DNA from: a virus
IMG/VR virus record: IMGVR_UViG_3300035698_010841
Location: 1-28,013 of that record
DNA: 28,013 bases
Direction: 5' to 3' (one strand)
In this document: positions 13,671 through 21,950 of the stretch, one piece after another
Layout of the letters: every line of letters starts with the position of its first letter
How positions within the stretch are numbered: position 1 is the stretch's first letter
Notes under the pieces: model-generated
Seen by the model: only the letters and a program-made list of their open reading frames with translations
The model's database searches: none
What the model was told of the DNA's origin: nothing
Program-made: the position numbers and the translations under genes

Positions 13671-15425
13671 ATGGATATTTTCAGTCTAGTAGGCAAGCTT
13701 GCACTCGAAAATGCAGACAAGGTCAAGAGCGAGCTTCAAGGTATTGAAGGCTTTGTTGAGAAAAACAAGGTAGCTTTTCGTGCAATGGGAGTCGCTATGA
13801 CCGCTGTGGGTGCTGCCGGATTAAAGTTTGTATCTGATGCACGCAAAGTCAATGCCCAATTAGGCTCTACAGCTATTACCCTGGGCACTACAACCGATGA
13901 AATGCGTAAGATGGTGCTAGAAACCACCAATGTTACCTTTGGTATTGATTCAGTGGTCAAGACATTCGATCTGCTTGTCCGTGCCGGAGTGCGGAACAAA
14001 ACAGAATTAAAAGCCTCCGCTGAGGCCTTTGATGCCCTGGCTGATGCTACCGGATCAAGTGCTGAAGTTGTAGCTGACATTCTTATTCCTGCTTTGAAAT
14101 CTTTAGGGGAGCGTACTCCTCAAACAACCGAAGAAATGGATAAATTTACATGGCTAGTTAAAAATACAACCATTGATTTATCTGAATTTGGTAGTGTGAT
14201 GGGTTATGTTGCCATGTATGGCCGTGATTTGAATGTCAGCATTGATGACATGGTGGGGATAATGGCAGCTTTAGAAGCGAGGGGTCTTGGCGGTGCCGAA
14301 GCAACAAGATTGTTTAGGACTGCCGTCAGTCGGGCTAAAGATGGAGCTATAACTCTTAATGAGGCATTAGATTTGACTCAGGATGAAATAGACACTTATA
14401 AGGACAAAATTGAAGATGCTACCGGCCTGACTCAAAAACATGCCGATGCAATGAATAAGCAATTGGGCATCATGGACAAAGTTGCGCAGAAATGGAAGGA
14501 ATTGACCCTTGTTACTGGCTCATTCTTGACACCCCTTGAGCCTATTTTAGCCCTTATGACCGCTCTCGGTCCGATAATGATAGCTCTTTCTTTGGGTATA
14601 CTTCCCCAAATTTTGGGATGGATTGTGAAAATTGGGGGTGCTTTAGTCTCTTTCCTCCTGAACCCAATAACGATGTTATTGGTAGGCTTGGGACTGATGG
14701 GCTTTGGCATATACAAGTTGATTAAACATCATACCGACTGGAATAAAATCGTTGAAGCCTCAAGCAGAGTTCAGGAAGAGCTGGCAAAATCTGAGGGTAA
14801 ATTAACCGATGAGGTAATAAAAGCTCAAAAGGCTTATAACGAACTGAGGGAAGCCTACGGGCAATTATCCCCCGAAGAAGAAGAACATCTTGCCCGCAGT
14901 AATGAACTGATAGCAGCCTATGAAGACGGCACTTATAAACTTAATGAACAAACCGGTGCCTTGGAATCAACTACAAAGGCCAGAAAGAAATCAACTGAGC
15001 AACTAATGGCTGAGGCCGATGAACTGCATAGAGTTAATACGGCATTACAAAAAGAACTGGATTTGCGAAATGAACTCATGTCTGTCCTGGGCCAGATGTA
15101 TCCAGGAGGTATCCCCGAAGAAGAATTTGGTAAATTGATAACAGCCGGAATCTTTGACACCTTGTCGGGTGCGCGTTCTCCAGCGATGGGCTATTCCGGT
15201 CTAGGAGGTTATGCAGGCGGGGGATTAATTACCGAACCCACCTGGCTGACCAGAGTAGGTCAGTCCAGACCCTATGGGATGATGGCTGAGAGAAGGCCAG
15301 AATATATCACCCCGGGATTACCCGAAATCACACTTGTCAGCAATACCTACCTGGATGGGGATTTAATCAGCACTAAAGTAGAAAGAAACCTCGCTAATAA
15401 AGTCAGATTGCAAGGGGGGTTTTAA
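13671..15425 (+). CDS. Tape measure protein (TP901 type)
   Basis: Sets tail length and helps DNA entry. Residues 1-60 are an N-terminal helical segment (ENADKVKSELQGIEGFVEKN). Residues 60-230 match the TP901-type core: DARKVNAQLGSTAITLGTTT, VKTFDLLVRAGVRNKTELKA, then GYVAMYGRDLNVSIDDMVGI. Residues 285-350 hold a hydrophobic stretch with several membrane-length helices (PILALMTALGPIMIALSLGI). Residues 365-500 are coiled coil. At 584 residues it is short for the class, so the tail is probably modest in length (about 85-90 nm by the usual 0.15 nm per residue rule). Start has AAGGAG, and the stop overlaps the next gene by one base (TAATG). Confidence 0.9.
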   Translation: MDIFSLVGKLALENADKVKSELQGIEGFVEKNKVAFRAMGVAMTAVGAAGLKFVSDARKVNAQLGSTAITLGTTTDEMRKMVLETTNVTFGIDSVVKTFDLLVRAGVRNKTELKASAEAFDALADATGSSAEVVADILIPALKSLGERTPQTTEEMDKFTWLVKNTTIDLSEFGSVMGYVAMYGRDLNVSIDDMVGIMAALEARGLGGAEATRLFRTAVSRAKDGAITLNEALDLTQDEIDTYKDKIEDATGLTQKHADAMNKQLGIMDKVAQKWKELTLVTGSFLTPLEPILALMTALGPIMIALSLGILPQILGWIVKIGGALVSFLLNPITMLLVGLGLMGFGIYKLIKHHTDWNKIVEASSRVQEELAKSEGKLTDEVIKAQKAYNELREAYGQLSPEEEEHLARSNELIAAYEDGTYKLNEQTGALESTTKARKKSTEQLMAEADELHRVNTALQKELDLRNELMSVLGQMYPGGIPEEEFGKLITAGIFDTLSGARSPAMGYSGLGGYAGGGLITEPTWLTRVGQSRPYGMMAERRPEYITPGLPEITLVSNTYLDGDLISTKVERNLANKVRLQGGF

Positions 15426-15820
15426 TGAGTGAAATAGCTGGGACATTTATATTTAACGGAAAGCCAATGAACGGTGCGACTGCGAAATTATGGAGTGCAG
15501 CTGGTTTTGTGAGCCCCCCAGAACAGGACGATGACGAACCCGATGGCGAATACCAGCTGGGTGATGACATAACGACTGGGATCCAATATGGCGGAGACGG
15601 AGCTTTCAGGTTTAGTGATATTTCCCCAGGTGAGTTTTATATCTCTGTGGAATATGACAATCACCGGGCATGGTTTTTCTATGACCACATAAATTTGAGT
15701 GATTTATTGACTACCGAAGGGGATATGGTGATAAGAGGGGAATCGTCATTAGAAGTAGTTTCCGCAGGGACCGAGGCACAGAAATTAAAAACAGTTGGAG
15801 GTGTTCCGGAATGGGCATAG
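15425..15820 (+). CDS. Tail appendage protein, paralog A
   Basis: A 131-residue protein with a carboxypeptidase-regulatory-like or Ig-type beta-sandwich: GTFIFNGKPMNGATAKLWSA, GDGAFRFSDISPGEFYISVE, then YDNHRAWFFYDHINLSDLLT. The end (TTEGDMVIRGESSLEVVSAG, then GGVPEWA) is the linker often used at the tip of phage fibres and baseplate proteins. It is paralogous to residues 1-133 of the next protein. Its role is probably virion attachment or a tail tip decoration. The stop codon overlaps the next gene by 10 bases. Confidence 0.72.
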   Translation: MSEIAGTFIFNGKPMNGATAKLWSAAGFVSPPEQDDDEPDGEYQLGDDITTGIQYGGDGAFRFSDISPGEFYISVEYDNHRAWFFYDHINLSDLLTTEGDMVIRGESSLEVVSAGTEAQKLKTVGGVPEWA

Positions 15821-16590
15821 TACAAGGTACGTTTATATATAAGGGTTCACCGACAAATGCGGCAACCGCTAAACTCTGGGGGGCGAGTGTTTTCGATCCT
15901 CCTCCTGAATATGACGATGATGAGCCGGGTAGTGGGCAAGTAGGCGAGGCAGTCACCACTGGGGTTGATTATGGTGGAGACGGTGCTTATCGATGGGTTG
16001 ATGTTGATGATGGTGCTTATTATGTCTCCATAGAATATGACAATCACAGAGTGTTTCAATATCACCATGTCGAGGATATAGCCTCTATTCTAACAACTGA
16101 AGGCGATATACTTGTCATGGGGGGGGAGGAACTTGAGAGACTACCCATAGATGATGAAGGCAAAATATTAGCTATATATGACGGGGTGCCAGCATGGAGA
16201 CCGTTGCCCTGGGTTTTCTCTACTACTCTCTTGCGTCATTCCGATGATGCAGTAAAAAGTACATCTTCGACTACCTATGTCAAAATCAAGGAGTTTAAAT
16301 TAAACGAGGGCTTTTGGGGAACAATTAGAACAAAATTTGATTTACGAAGTACAGGCGGTGAATATCGGGCTTGGGGGAAAATCTATAGAAACGGAGTCGC
16401 TCTTGGCGTGGAAAAAGAATCTTCTAGCGATAGTTTTGTAACTTGGACCGAGGATCTTAATGCGGAGTGGGTAGCAAATGATTTGATTCAAATTTATGCT
16501 AAACGAGAAGTCAGTGGCACTGCTGAGGTACAAAATTTCAGATTGTATTTTGAGGTTACTTATACTGCCCCGACCAACCAGGATCCATAA
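15811..16590 (+). CDS. Tail appendage protein, paralog B with extra C-terminal beta-domain
   Basis: 259 residues. Residues 1-133 repeat the whole of the preceding protein (GTFIYKGSPTNAATAKLWGA, GDGAYRWVDVDDGAYYVSIE, EYDNHRVFQYHHVEDI, TTEGDILVMGGEELERL). Residues 134-255 add a second beta-domain (YVKIKEFKLNEGFWGTIR, YRAWGKIYRNGVALGVEKES, then NFRLYFEVTYTAP). The tandem pair arose by duplication; the added domain may carry binding specificity. It precedes the hub-like gene, consistent with a tail tip location. Function inferred from context only. Confidence 0.72.
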   Translation: MGIVQGTFIYKGSPTNAATAKLWGASVFDPPPEYDDDEPGSGQVGEAVTTGVDYGGDGAYRWVDVDDGAYYVSIEYDNHRVFQYHHVEDIASILTTEGDILVMGGEELERLPIDDEGKILAIYDGVPAWRPLPWVFSTTLLRHSDDAVKSTSSTTYVKIKEFKLNEGFWGTIRTKFDLRSTGGEYRAWGKIYRNGVALGVEKESSSDSFVTWTEDLNAEWVANDLIQIYAKREVSGTAEVQNFRLYFEVTYTAPTNQDP

Positions 16591-16628
16591 GGAGTTTTGT
16601 AATACTGAAATTGAGGCACTAAAGAAAG

Positions 16629-17690
16629 ATGAGAGTATCAGTTAAGATTAATGGAGCCGATGTTAAAGTTCTGAAGCCGAGCCTTAAGCTGGATTCCAGA
16701 TTGGGCAATAGAATATCTACGGCTAGTTTTGATTTTCTGGGTGAGGAGAAATGGGCTACACCTTCCTGCGCGATTGCCCTCATTCCAGCTATGGGGGGAT
16801 ATACTCACCCCATGGGTAAAGGCGAAGTCAAAATAGACCGAGCCCCCACGCCGATGCAGAATTGCGCTATCAGCTTGACTCCATCAATAGGCGGTCGTAG
16901 TACCTATCTTGATCATTTCTTTGGAGGTTATATTGCCACTAAGGAAATCAGGTTGATTGGCAGAAGACGATTCTACCGGTGTTCAACTCAGGACTATAAC
17001 ATTCTGACTACTCAAAAATTAGTGACTGAATCCTATGAGGAAAAGACCGAGCAGGAAATAATAGACGATTTGTTTTCTACCTACTTACCAGAGATTGATA
17101 CTTCAACTTACGTGGAATCATCCGGAACAAAAATAACCATAGACTGGACGCGGGTATATCTGAACGAGGTCATGGAGGAACTGGCGGGCATATTTAGTAA
17201 GGAATGGCTTATCGACTACGAAAAGAAACTCCATTATTTTACGCCTTCAACCGATGAAGCTCCATTTGAATTGTCTGATAGTCCTTCTCTCACCACCAAG
17301 AAAATGTATAACAACTTTGAGCACATAGAGGATGACTCAAAGATAATCAATAAAGTAACCGTTGTCGGTGATCCCGATGTTCCGGTAGTAGTAACCAGGC
17401 AGAGTGATGAGAGTTACGCAAAATACGGAGAGTGGTATGAAGGAAAGATAGTTGATAGAAATATTGACACCGAAGCGTGGGCAATCCTACGCGGTGATGC
17501 TGAATTAGCAGAAGCGGCTTTCGGTAAGGTAGATGGGAGCTTGACCTGCTATCAAGAAGGATTGGTCATCGGGCAGAAGGTGAGCATCTATAACGGTCTG
17601 AGAAACATTGATGACGATTTCCTGGTCAAATCTGTCAGGCTGAGTATGTTGAGTAACTTCCTTGAGAAGGTGGATATCGAGTATGAGTGA
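16629..17690 (+). CDS. Baseplate hub / distal tail-like protein
   Basis: A 353-residue protein of the tail-tip hub type (gp27/gpD-like fold). Signs: the opening MRVSVKINGADVKVLKPSLK, then RISTASFDFLG; a central HFFGGYIATKEIRLIGRRRF with STQDYNILTTQKLV; and a C-terminal helical-beta part (EQEIIDDLFSTYLPEIDTST, YLNEVMEELAGIFSKEWLID, YEKKLHYFTPS). Residues 44-98 look like an insertion with two related segments, CAIALIPAMGG and CAISLTPSIGG, not usual for the fold. Start has a poor ribosome site; the gene overlaps the next by 8 bases. Confidence 0.75.
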   Translation: MRVSVKINGADVKVLKPSLKLDSRLGNRISTASFDFLGEEKWATPSCAIALIPAMGGYTHPMGKGEVKIDRAPTPMQNCAISLTPSIGGRSTYLDHFFGGYIATKEIRLIGRRRFYRCSTQDYNILTTQKLVTESYEEKTEQEIIDDLFSTYLPEIDTSTYVESSGTKITIDWTRVYLNEVMEELAGIFSKEWLIDYEKKLHYFTPSTDEAPFELSDSPSLTTKKMYNNFEHIEDDSKIINKVTVVGDPDVPVVVTRQSDESYAKYGEWYEGKIVDRNIDTEAWAILRGDAELAEAAFGKVDGSLTCYQEGLVIGQKVSIYNGLRNIDDDFLVKSVRLSMLSNFLEKVDIEYE

Positions 17691-19803
17691 ATATGACTTA
17701 ATAGAACTATTAAAGAGAATCAAAAAACTCGAGGAACGAGAGCCTTCGGTCAGTGGTGGTGGCAATGGTGAAGGGGATATGCTCAAGTCCACCTATGACA
17801 TCGATATCGATGGTGTAGTGGACAATTCTGAAAAGTTAGAAGGCAGCACTAAGGCGCAGGTTCAAGATCATACCCCGAAAGCCCACACCCTAGCTTCCCA
17901 TTCTACCAAAGCCCATAGTGAATTGACTGATGTTACAACGGGTCAGCATCATACTAAGTACACTGATGGAGAAGCTAAGATTCAGGCAGAAGGGGCTAAG
18001 TTAGATGACCATGCTGCCGCAGAAGATAACACTGACCACGATGCTACCGATGAACTGCATGGGCTTATGTCTAAAGTAGATAAGGGTAAACTGGATACTG
18101 TAGCAGAAAATGCCGATGTTACTGCTGATAATGCACCCAAAGCACACAAAGCCAGTCATGCGGTTAGTGGTACTGATACCATATTCCCTGCTGACCCAGG
18201 CGAAGATAAATTTCTGATGTGGGATGACAGTCTAGGCAAATTTGTTTTTTCAAGTCCCATTGGTGGTGGTGATGTCTCAGTAAGTGGTACCCCAACTGCT
18301 GGACAAGTAGGAATATGGACTGATCCAACTACCATAAAAGGGTCTGCTGTAGCTTTTGGGGGAGCGGTTAAGATTGCCTCCAGTACCTCTACTGATGCCG
18401 AGAAAGCCGCTGCACTAGCTTCTGGTGGTACGGTCTGTGATTTAACCGATGATGCTAACGATATTCACCTAGCTATTGCGAAGGCTAATCATGGCATTGT
18501 CGAATTAGGAACAGGAATACTTGAATTTGATGCTGGTGCGATAGAAGAATTTAGCGACTGTGTAATTAAAGGTCAGGGTTGCTGGTTCCCATATGAAACT
18601 ACAAAAGGTACTCTCATTAAACTTAAAACTGATGCAGATGGTATTAGGACACTTAGGCATGCTAAGTTTGAAAACCTTACAATTTTAGCTGACGATGATG
18701 ACAGGGTAGGTACGGCGGTAACTTGGTACATAGAAGACACTGAGTCCGACCGAAATATGATCCCTTTCAGGAATGTTATGATTACTGGTGGGGATGGTGA
18801 TGGGTTTGATACTACTGGAACTGGACTAAAGATCCATGTTAAAGGTAATTTAGACAAGGGTTATATCGAACTACTTGACTTAAACCGTGTTTATATTCAT
18901 GGGTTTAATACTGGGCTACACGTCCTAGCAGATGCCGCAGCGGGAAAAAGTGTATATATAAATGGAATAACTTTTACATCATTTAATATTACTGCCTGTG
19001 TGTATCTCATAGTTCTGGAGACCACAGGGGATGGAAGTGCCCATATTGACGGCGGTCAATTTGTTGGATTGATGATTAACACTATCAATGTTGATGAACC
19101 AGATTATTTAACTGATGATATTATCACTCTAAAACACGGAGCTGCTAGCGGCGGAATTTCAAACAATATCTTTGCTCCTGCTTACTTATGGGATGAAGAC
19201 GAGATTACTGGCGACTCATTAGTTGCGGGTACTGGCTGTACTCACAACCACTTTTACGGCTTTACTAAGTTTGGATGGATAGGTGCAGGACTGCATAATA
19301 CTTGTCATAGAACAGGAGATACTACTTTTGATCTAGTTTATCAGCCTGCTAAGGTTTGGGAAGGGGCGTTAGGGGAATCTGGCATTAGAATGAGATACCT
19401 TGCAGGAGAGGCGGTTGATGCTGGCGATTTATGTTACATGAAGAGCGATGACAAGATGTGGCTAGCTGATGCTGATTACGACTCTGAGGACATACCTAAA
19501 TCTAGTGGCTTATTAGGCATAGCTATTCAAGATGGTGTAGCAGATGATTATATGTATTTTCATATGTACGGGGTTTTAAGAGTAACTAAATATGCTTGGG
19601 GAAGCCGAGGACAAAAAATCTTTATGGATACCACACCCGGGGCTATGACACAGACAGCACCGAGTAATGCCGGCGATATAGTAAGAGTGGTTGGTCATAG
19701 TATTAACAACGAGGATGGTCTGTTCTTCAACCCCTCAGTTGATTGTGGGGAGCATGATGGGACGGGTATTTACAAATGGAACGGAGTAGCAATTCATATA
19801 TAG
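17683..19803 (+). CDS. Tail fibre or tail spike protein with beta-helix-like core
   Basis: 706 residues from ATG 17683 (a TTG at 17662 would add seven, but ATG has a better ribosome site). N-terminal coiled coil (DLIELLKRIKKLEERE) and repeated Asp/His-rich collagen-like linkers (VQDHTPKAHTLASHSTKAHS, then DHAAAEDNTDHDATDELHGL) give way to a pectate-lyase-type beta-helix segment: GGTVCDLTDDANDIHLAIAK, HGIVELGTGILEFDAGAI, RTLRHAKFENLTILADDDD, MITGGDGDGFDTTGTGLKIH. The C-terminus (YLAGEAVDAGDLCYMKSDDK, AIQDGVADDYMYFHMYGVLR) is a receptor-binding or trimerisation knob. It probably recognises the host surface, perhaps a polysaccharide. Catalytic residues are not obvious. Confidence 0.85.
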   Translation: MSEYDLIELLKRIKKLEEREPSVSGGGNGEGDMLKSTYDIDIDGVVDNSEKLEGSTKAQVQDHTPKAHTLASHSTKAHSELTDVTTGQHHTKYTDGEAKIQAEGAKLDDHAAAEDNTDHDATDELHGLMSKVDKGKLDTVAENADVTADNAPKAHKASHAVSGTDTIFPADPGEDKFLMWDDSLGKFVFSSPIGGGDVSVSGTPTAGQVGIWTDPTTIKGSAVAFGGAVKIASSTSTDAEKAAALASGGTVCDLTDDANDIHLAIAKANHGIVELGTGILEFDAGAIEEFSDCVIKGQGCWFPYETTKGTLIKLKTDADGIRTLRHAKFENLTILADDDDRVGTAVTWYIEDTESDRNMIPFRNVMITGGDGDGFDTTGTGLKIHVKGNLDKGYIELLDLNRVYIHGFNTGLHVLADAAAGKSVYINGITFTSFNITACVYLIVLETTGDGSAHIDGGQFVGLMINTINVDEPDYLTDDIITLKHGAASGGISNNIFAPAYLWDEDEITGDSLVAGTGCTHNHFYGFTKFGWIGAGLHNTCHRTGDTTFDLVYQPAKVWEGALGESGIRMRYLAGEAVDAGDLCYMKSDDKMWLADADYDSEDIPKSSGLLGIAIQDGVADDYMYFHMYGVLRVTKYAWGSRGQKIFMDTTPGAMTQTAPSNAGDIVRVVGHSINNEDGLFFNPSVDCGEHDGTGIYKWNGVAIHI

Positions 19804-19812
19804 GGGTATAAA

Positions 19813-20061
19813 GTGAGCATTTATAAGTGGATCTGGACAAGAATAGGCGGCAGGCCATGGACTTATATTTCTAGGGATATTTACCATAAACTTGAGTATT
19901 TGGTTTTGGTGGGCCTGTTTATCGGTGGCTTTGTGTTGGGAAGAGTAGGTCTAATTAGCTGGAAGTGGTTTTTAGTAATTATGGCCGCTTATACAGTCGG
20001 TTATATTCACGGCCACTTCTTCTGGGGGACTGAATATATACCCGGACAGAAAGGGGATTAG
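19813..20061 (+). CDS. Small membrane protein (possible holin or lysis-associated)
   Basis: 82 residues from a GTG start preceded by AGGGG. Two membrane helices: YLVLVGLFIGGFVLGRVGLI and KWFLVIMAAYTVGYIHGHFF. The N-terminal part is amphipathic (RPWTYISRDIYHKLEY). Its position after the fibre gene and before the terminator is typical for holins or lysis regulators. No endolysin is seen beside it. Alternative: an accessory membrane protein. Confidence 0.65.
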   Translation: MSIYKWIWTRIGGRPWTYISRDIYHKLEYLVLVGLFIGGFVLGRVGLISWKWFLVIMAAYTVGYIHGHFFWGTEYIPGQKGD

Positions 20062-20063
20062 AT

Positions 20064-20294
20064 ATGATAGACTTTTTACAATGGATTGGAGCTGTAGGTG
20101 GAGTAGGTGCTGTCTTTGCGGTCATAATGTTTTTTGTTTATCGGCAGACCATTAAACAAATGCGGGAAGATCGCAAGTTCATAGAAAATCGGATGGCAAC
20201 TCTCGCTGGTGATTATAATAGGACAACTTCTGATAATACTAAGGTTCTGTGGGAATTGATAACCTGGCTTAAGGCAAAGAATGGCAGCAAGTGA
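20064..20294 (+). CDS. Single-helix holin-like (BhlA/XhlA-like) protein
   Basis: 76 residues: one N-terminal membrane helix (VGGVGAVFAVIMFFVYRQTI), then a charged helix (KQMREDRKFIENRMATLA) and coil. This one-helix-plus-basic-coil layout is that of BhlA-type holin-like proteins, though spanin or other small lysis roles remain possible. It starts 3 bases after the preceding stop and ends before the terminator at 20370. Confidence 0.6.
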   Translation: MIDFLQWIGAVGGVGAVFAVIMFFVYRQTIKQMREDRKFIENRMATLAGDYNRTTSDNTKVLWELITWLKAKNGSK

Positions 20295-20369
20295 TAACGC
20301 CATCCTATTAAGAAGCCACAGAATCAGAATCTAAGCCCCTAAAATAACTTTTGAGTAGTAGTAGTAGTT

Positions 20370-20407
20370 CCCCCCTTCATTTACGGATGAAAGGGGGATG
20401 TTTTTTT
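20370..20407 (+). terminator. Intrinsic terminator after the late operon
   Basis: Six C then TTCAT (20370-20380) pairs with ATGAAAGGGGG (20387-20397) with one mismatch and a 6-base loop, followed by ATG and seven T. It separates the late genes from the immunity region. Confidence 0.85.
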
Positions 20408-20430
20408 ATTCCCAAACATTAGGGTAATCA

Positions 20431-20730
20431 TCATCTCTCCTCAGTAAATATCGGAATAGTGTCAGGGAAAGTAACCAAGGCCCGGTGCATTAGTTCCAGT
20501 GGTGTTTCTTCAGGAATAGCGGAAACTGACTGCAAAAATATTTCGGGTTCCACCATTAGAGCTTCAGCTAATTGTCTGAGAATCCGTATGGTTATACTGC
20601 CAGCTCTTCCCTTAATTAAGGAATTGATATATCCCCTGTCTACGCCAGAGAGTTTAGCTAACTTTCTTTGACTCAGGCCCTTTTCGGCTAACAGTCGTTT
20701 TAATAACTTACCTACATTTTCTTCAGTCAT
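20431..20730 (-). CDS. XRE-family phage repressor (CI-like)
   Basis: Reverse-strand transcriptional repressor, 99 residues from ATG 20730 (alternatively 109 from ATG 20760, which lacks a ribosome site). The helix-turn-helix is clear: LLKRLLAEKGLSQRKLAKLS followed by GVDRGYINSLIKGRAGSITI, then RILRQLAEALMVEP. The short C-terminal part has no LexA-type peptidase, so induction would not follow RecA self-cleavage; it may need an antirepressor or be a short repressor. Divergent to the Cro-like gene at 20933, with operators between. Confidence 0.88.
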   Translation of the reverse strand: MTEENVGKLLKRLLAEKGLSQRKLAKLSGVDRGYINSLIKGRAGSITIRILRQLAEALMVEPEIFLQSVSAIPEETPLELMHRALVTFPDTIPIFTEER

Positions 20731-20788
20731 ATCTCCTACCTGTAGATTATTGTCGCACATCTGTATATATTTTCAAGTCTGTGGTTAT

Positions 20789-20816
20789 ATTCTACATCTT
20801 AAATAGTCATAGTCAA
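20789..20816 (-). promoter_or_regulatory. Leftward promoter of the repressor
   Basis: On the reverse strand TTGACT (20816 down to 20811), a 16-base spacer and TAGAAT (20794 down to 20789), each 5 of 6 matches. It would start transcription about 50 bases before ATG 20730. The ACATCTT/AAGATGT inverted repeat covers the same stretch. Confidence 0.6.
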
Positions 20817-20821
20817 GATGT
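20794..20821. promoter_or_regulatory. Inverted repeat, candidate operator over the leftward promoter
   Basis: ACATCTT (20794-20800) and AAGATGT (20815-20821) are perfect 7-base arms with a 14-base centre. They lie over the leftward promoter boxes, so a bound dimer would control the repressor gene. Confidence 0.5.
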
Positions 20822-20839
20822 CTTATCTTATCTTTAATA

Positions 20840-20859
20840 TACTATTTTGAAAAATAGTA
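20840..20859. promoter_or_regulatory. 20-bp palindrome, candidate operator
   Basis: TACTATTTT (20840-20848), GA, then AAAATAGTA (20851-20859): nine perfectly paired bases per arm. It sits between the divergent promoters, 21 bases before the rightward -35 box, as expected for a repressor or Cro site. Confidence 0.65.
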
Positions 20860-20879
20860 GAAAAAAAACTACAAAGGTA

Positions 20880-20908
20880 TTGACAAATGCCACATAGTTG
20901 TTTATAAT
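20880..20908 (+). promoter_or_regulatory. Rightward early promoter, perfect consensus
   Basis: TTGACA (20880-20885), 17 bases, TATAAT (20903-20908): full consensus on both boxes with ideal spacing. It drives the Cro-like gene at 20933 and the early operon. The leader is only about 15-20 bases long and the start codon is GTG. Two copies of CACAGTGA (20912-20919 and 20929-20936) flank the leader. Confidence 0.9.
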
Positions 20909-20932
20909 ATCCACAGTGAGGTTAAAATCACA

Positions 20933-21259
20933 GTGAATAATCTAATAGAAGCGGTAAAGAAATACCAGCAAGACGAAAAGCTTAGTGACAATCAATTAAC
21001 TAAACTCTTGAGGATTGACCGTTCAACCTGGTCTTATATCAAGAGTGGCAAGAGAAACCCTGGCATCAAATTTCTAAGGGCCATAGCTCGTGAAATTCCC
21101 AAACTAAACTCATTGGTCTATGTGGAAATATCCGACAATACCAAACACAGCGCCACTGAGAAGCCACAGAATAAACGAGGCGGTGTCTTTAGGGATTGGG
21201 TCATAGGTTTCCCCCACTGGTTCCGAAAAAAGCTATCAGGGATGTTTAGGGACAATTAG
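20933..21259 (+). CDS. Cro-like XRE-family regulator
   Basis: 108 residues from GTG 20933, with GAGG eleven bases upstream. N-terminal helix-turn-helix: YQQDEKLSDNQLTKLLRIDR followed by STWSYIKSGKRNPGIKFLRA. The C-terminal half is basic and ends with an aromatic, amphipathic segment (RDWVIGFPHWFRKKLSGMFR). First gene of the early operon, divergent to the repressor; likely represses the leftward promoter. The next gene begins directly after its stop. Confidence 0.8.
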   Translation: MNNLIEAVKKYQQDEKLSDNQLTKLLRIDRSTWSYIKSGKRNPGIKFLRAIAREIPKLNSLVYVEISDNTKHSATEKPQNKRGGVFRDWVIGFPHWFRKKLSGMFRDN

Positions 21260-21745
21260 ATGAAAGCTGTTGAATTAGAATTGCTAATGGGGGAACGAAA
21301 GATTTGCCCCTTCTGCGGTTGGGCTTTCAAGCCACTATATCCCGACCAAATTTATTGCACGGCTAGATGTGCCACGCTTGTTGAAAGTGGATTTGAATCG
21401 ACTGTCCGAAAATGTCCGGTTTGTAATAATCCTTTGCCTGTCAATGCCCATAAAGGGCGCACGTTCTGTTCGAAGGAATGCCAACTCGAAGCTCGCAATA
21501 GAACAAAAGGCTGGAATCAAACTAAGCGTCATTGGGAAAATCTGCGTGAATTTGTCCTAGAGCGCGATGACTTTACTTGCCAAGATTGCGGTAAATTCCT
21601 GATGAACGTAGGGCTGGAAGCACACCATATTAAACCACTGTTCCAGGGTGGCTCCAATGATGAGAAAAACCTAATAACACTTTGTCATAAGTGCCATAAA
21701 AAGAGACACATGAATTCGATGAAGAATCAAAATCTGAGAGGGTGA
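21260..21745 (+). CDS. HNH endonuclease with two N-terminal zinc fingers
   Basis: 161 residues. Two treble-clef-like Cys pairs: CPFCGWAFKPLYPDQIYC with a second CTARC-type turn, then CPVCNNPLPVN and FCSKEC. The HNH nuclease core is CQDCGKFL, then LEAHHIKPLFQGGSNDEKNL with the second half ITLCHKCHKKRH. Likely catalytic His in AHHI, and a structural zinc by the CxxC/CxxC pair. It starts one base after the Cro-like stop and has GGGA as a ribosome site, so it is co-transcribed early. It is not closely similar to the two cassette nucleases. Confidence 0.87.
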   Translation: MKAVELELLMGERKICPFCGWAFKPLYPDQIYCTARCATLVESGFESTVRKCPVCNNPLPVNAHKGRTFCSKECQLEARNRTKGWNQTKRHWENLREFVLERDDFTCQDCGKFLMNVGLEAHHIKPLFQGGSNDEKNLITLCHKCHKKRHMNSMKNQNLRG

Positions 21746-21746
21746 A

Positions 21747-21947
21747 ATGAAACAGTGGATAACAAACTTTATAGTAATAGGCTTGGCTCTAGCCTTTTTA
21801 GTTCACTTCACCATGATAGCCATGTGGGGGCAGGTATTAATACAGGAACCAAACACAATAATTCTGGTGCTAGAAATCGTGGGGTTAATAGTCATTATGG
21901 GATTCGCTATTAGCAACCTTGTACATATTGCCAGGAGGGGGAATTAA
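21747..21947 (+). CDS. Small two-helix membrane protein, unknown
   Basis: 66 residues with two membrane spans: ITNFIVIGLALAFLVHFTMI and TIILVLEIVGLIVIMGFAIS. Basic C-terminus (HIARRGN). It starts next to the HNH stop (TGA then ATG after one base) with GAGGG as ribosome site. Role unknown; early membrane proteins in temperate phages often affect superinfection, but nothing here proves it. Confidence 0.65.
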   Translation: MKQWITNFIVIGLALAFLVHFTMIAMWGQVLIQEPNTIILVLEIVGLIVIMGFAISNLVHIARRGN

Positions 21948-21950
21948 TAG

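Noticed and set aside
20355-20369. AGT trinucleotide run before the late terminator
   Set aside because: Only five units; no evident function.
20311-21172. 14-bp direct repeat AGAAGCCACAGAAT at 20311-20324 and 21159-21172 flanking the immunity region
   Set aside because: One or two such pairs are expected by chance in 28 kb, and no integrase or att-like context supports a site-specific role.
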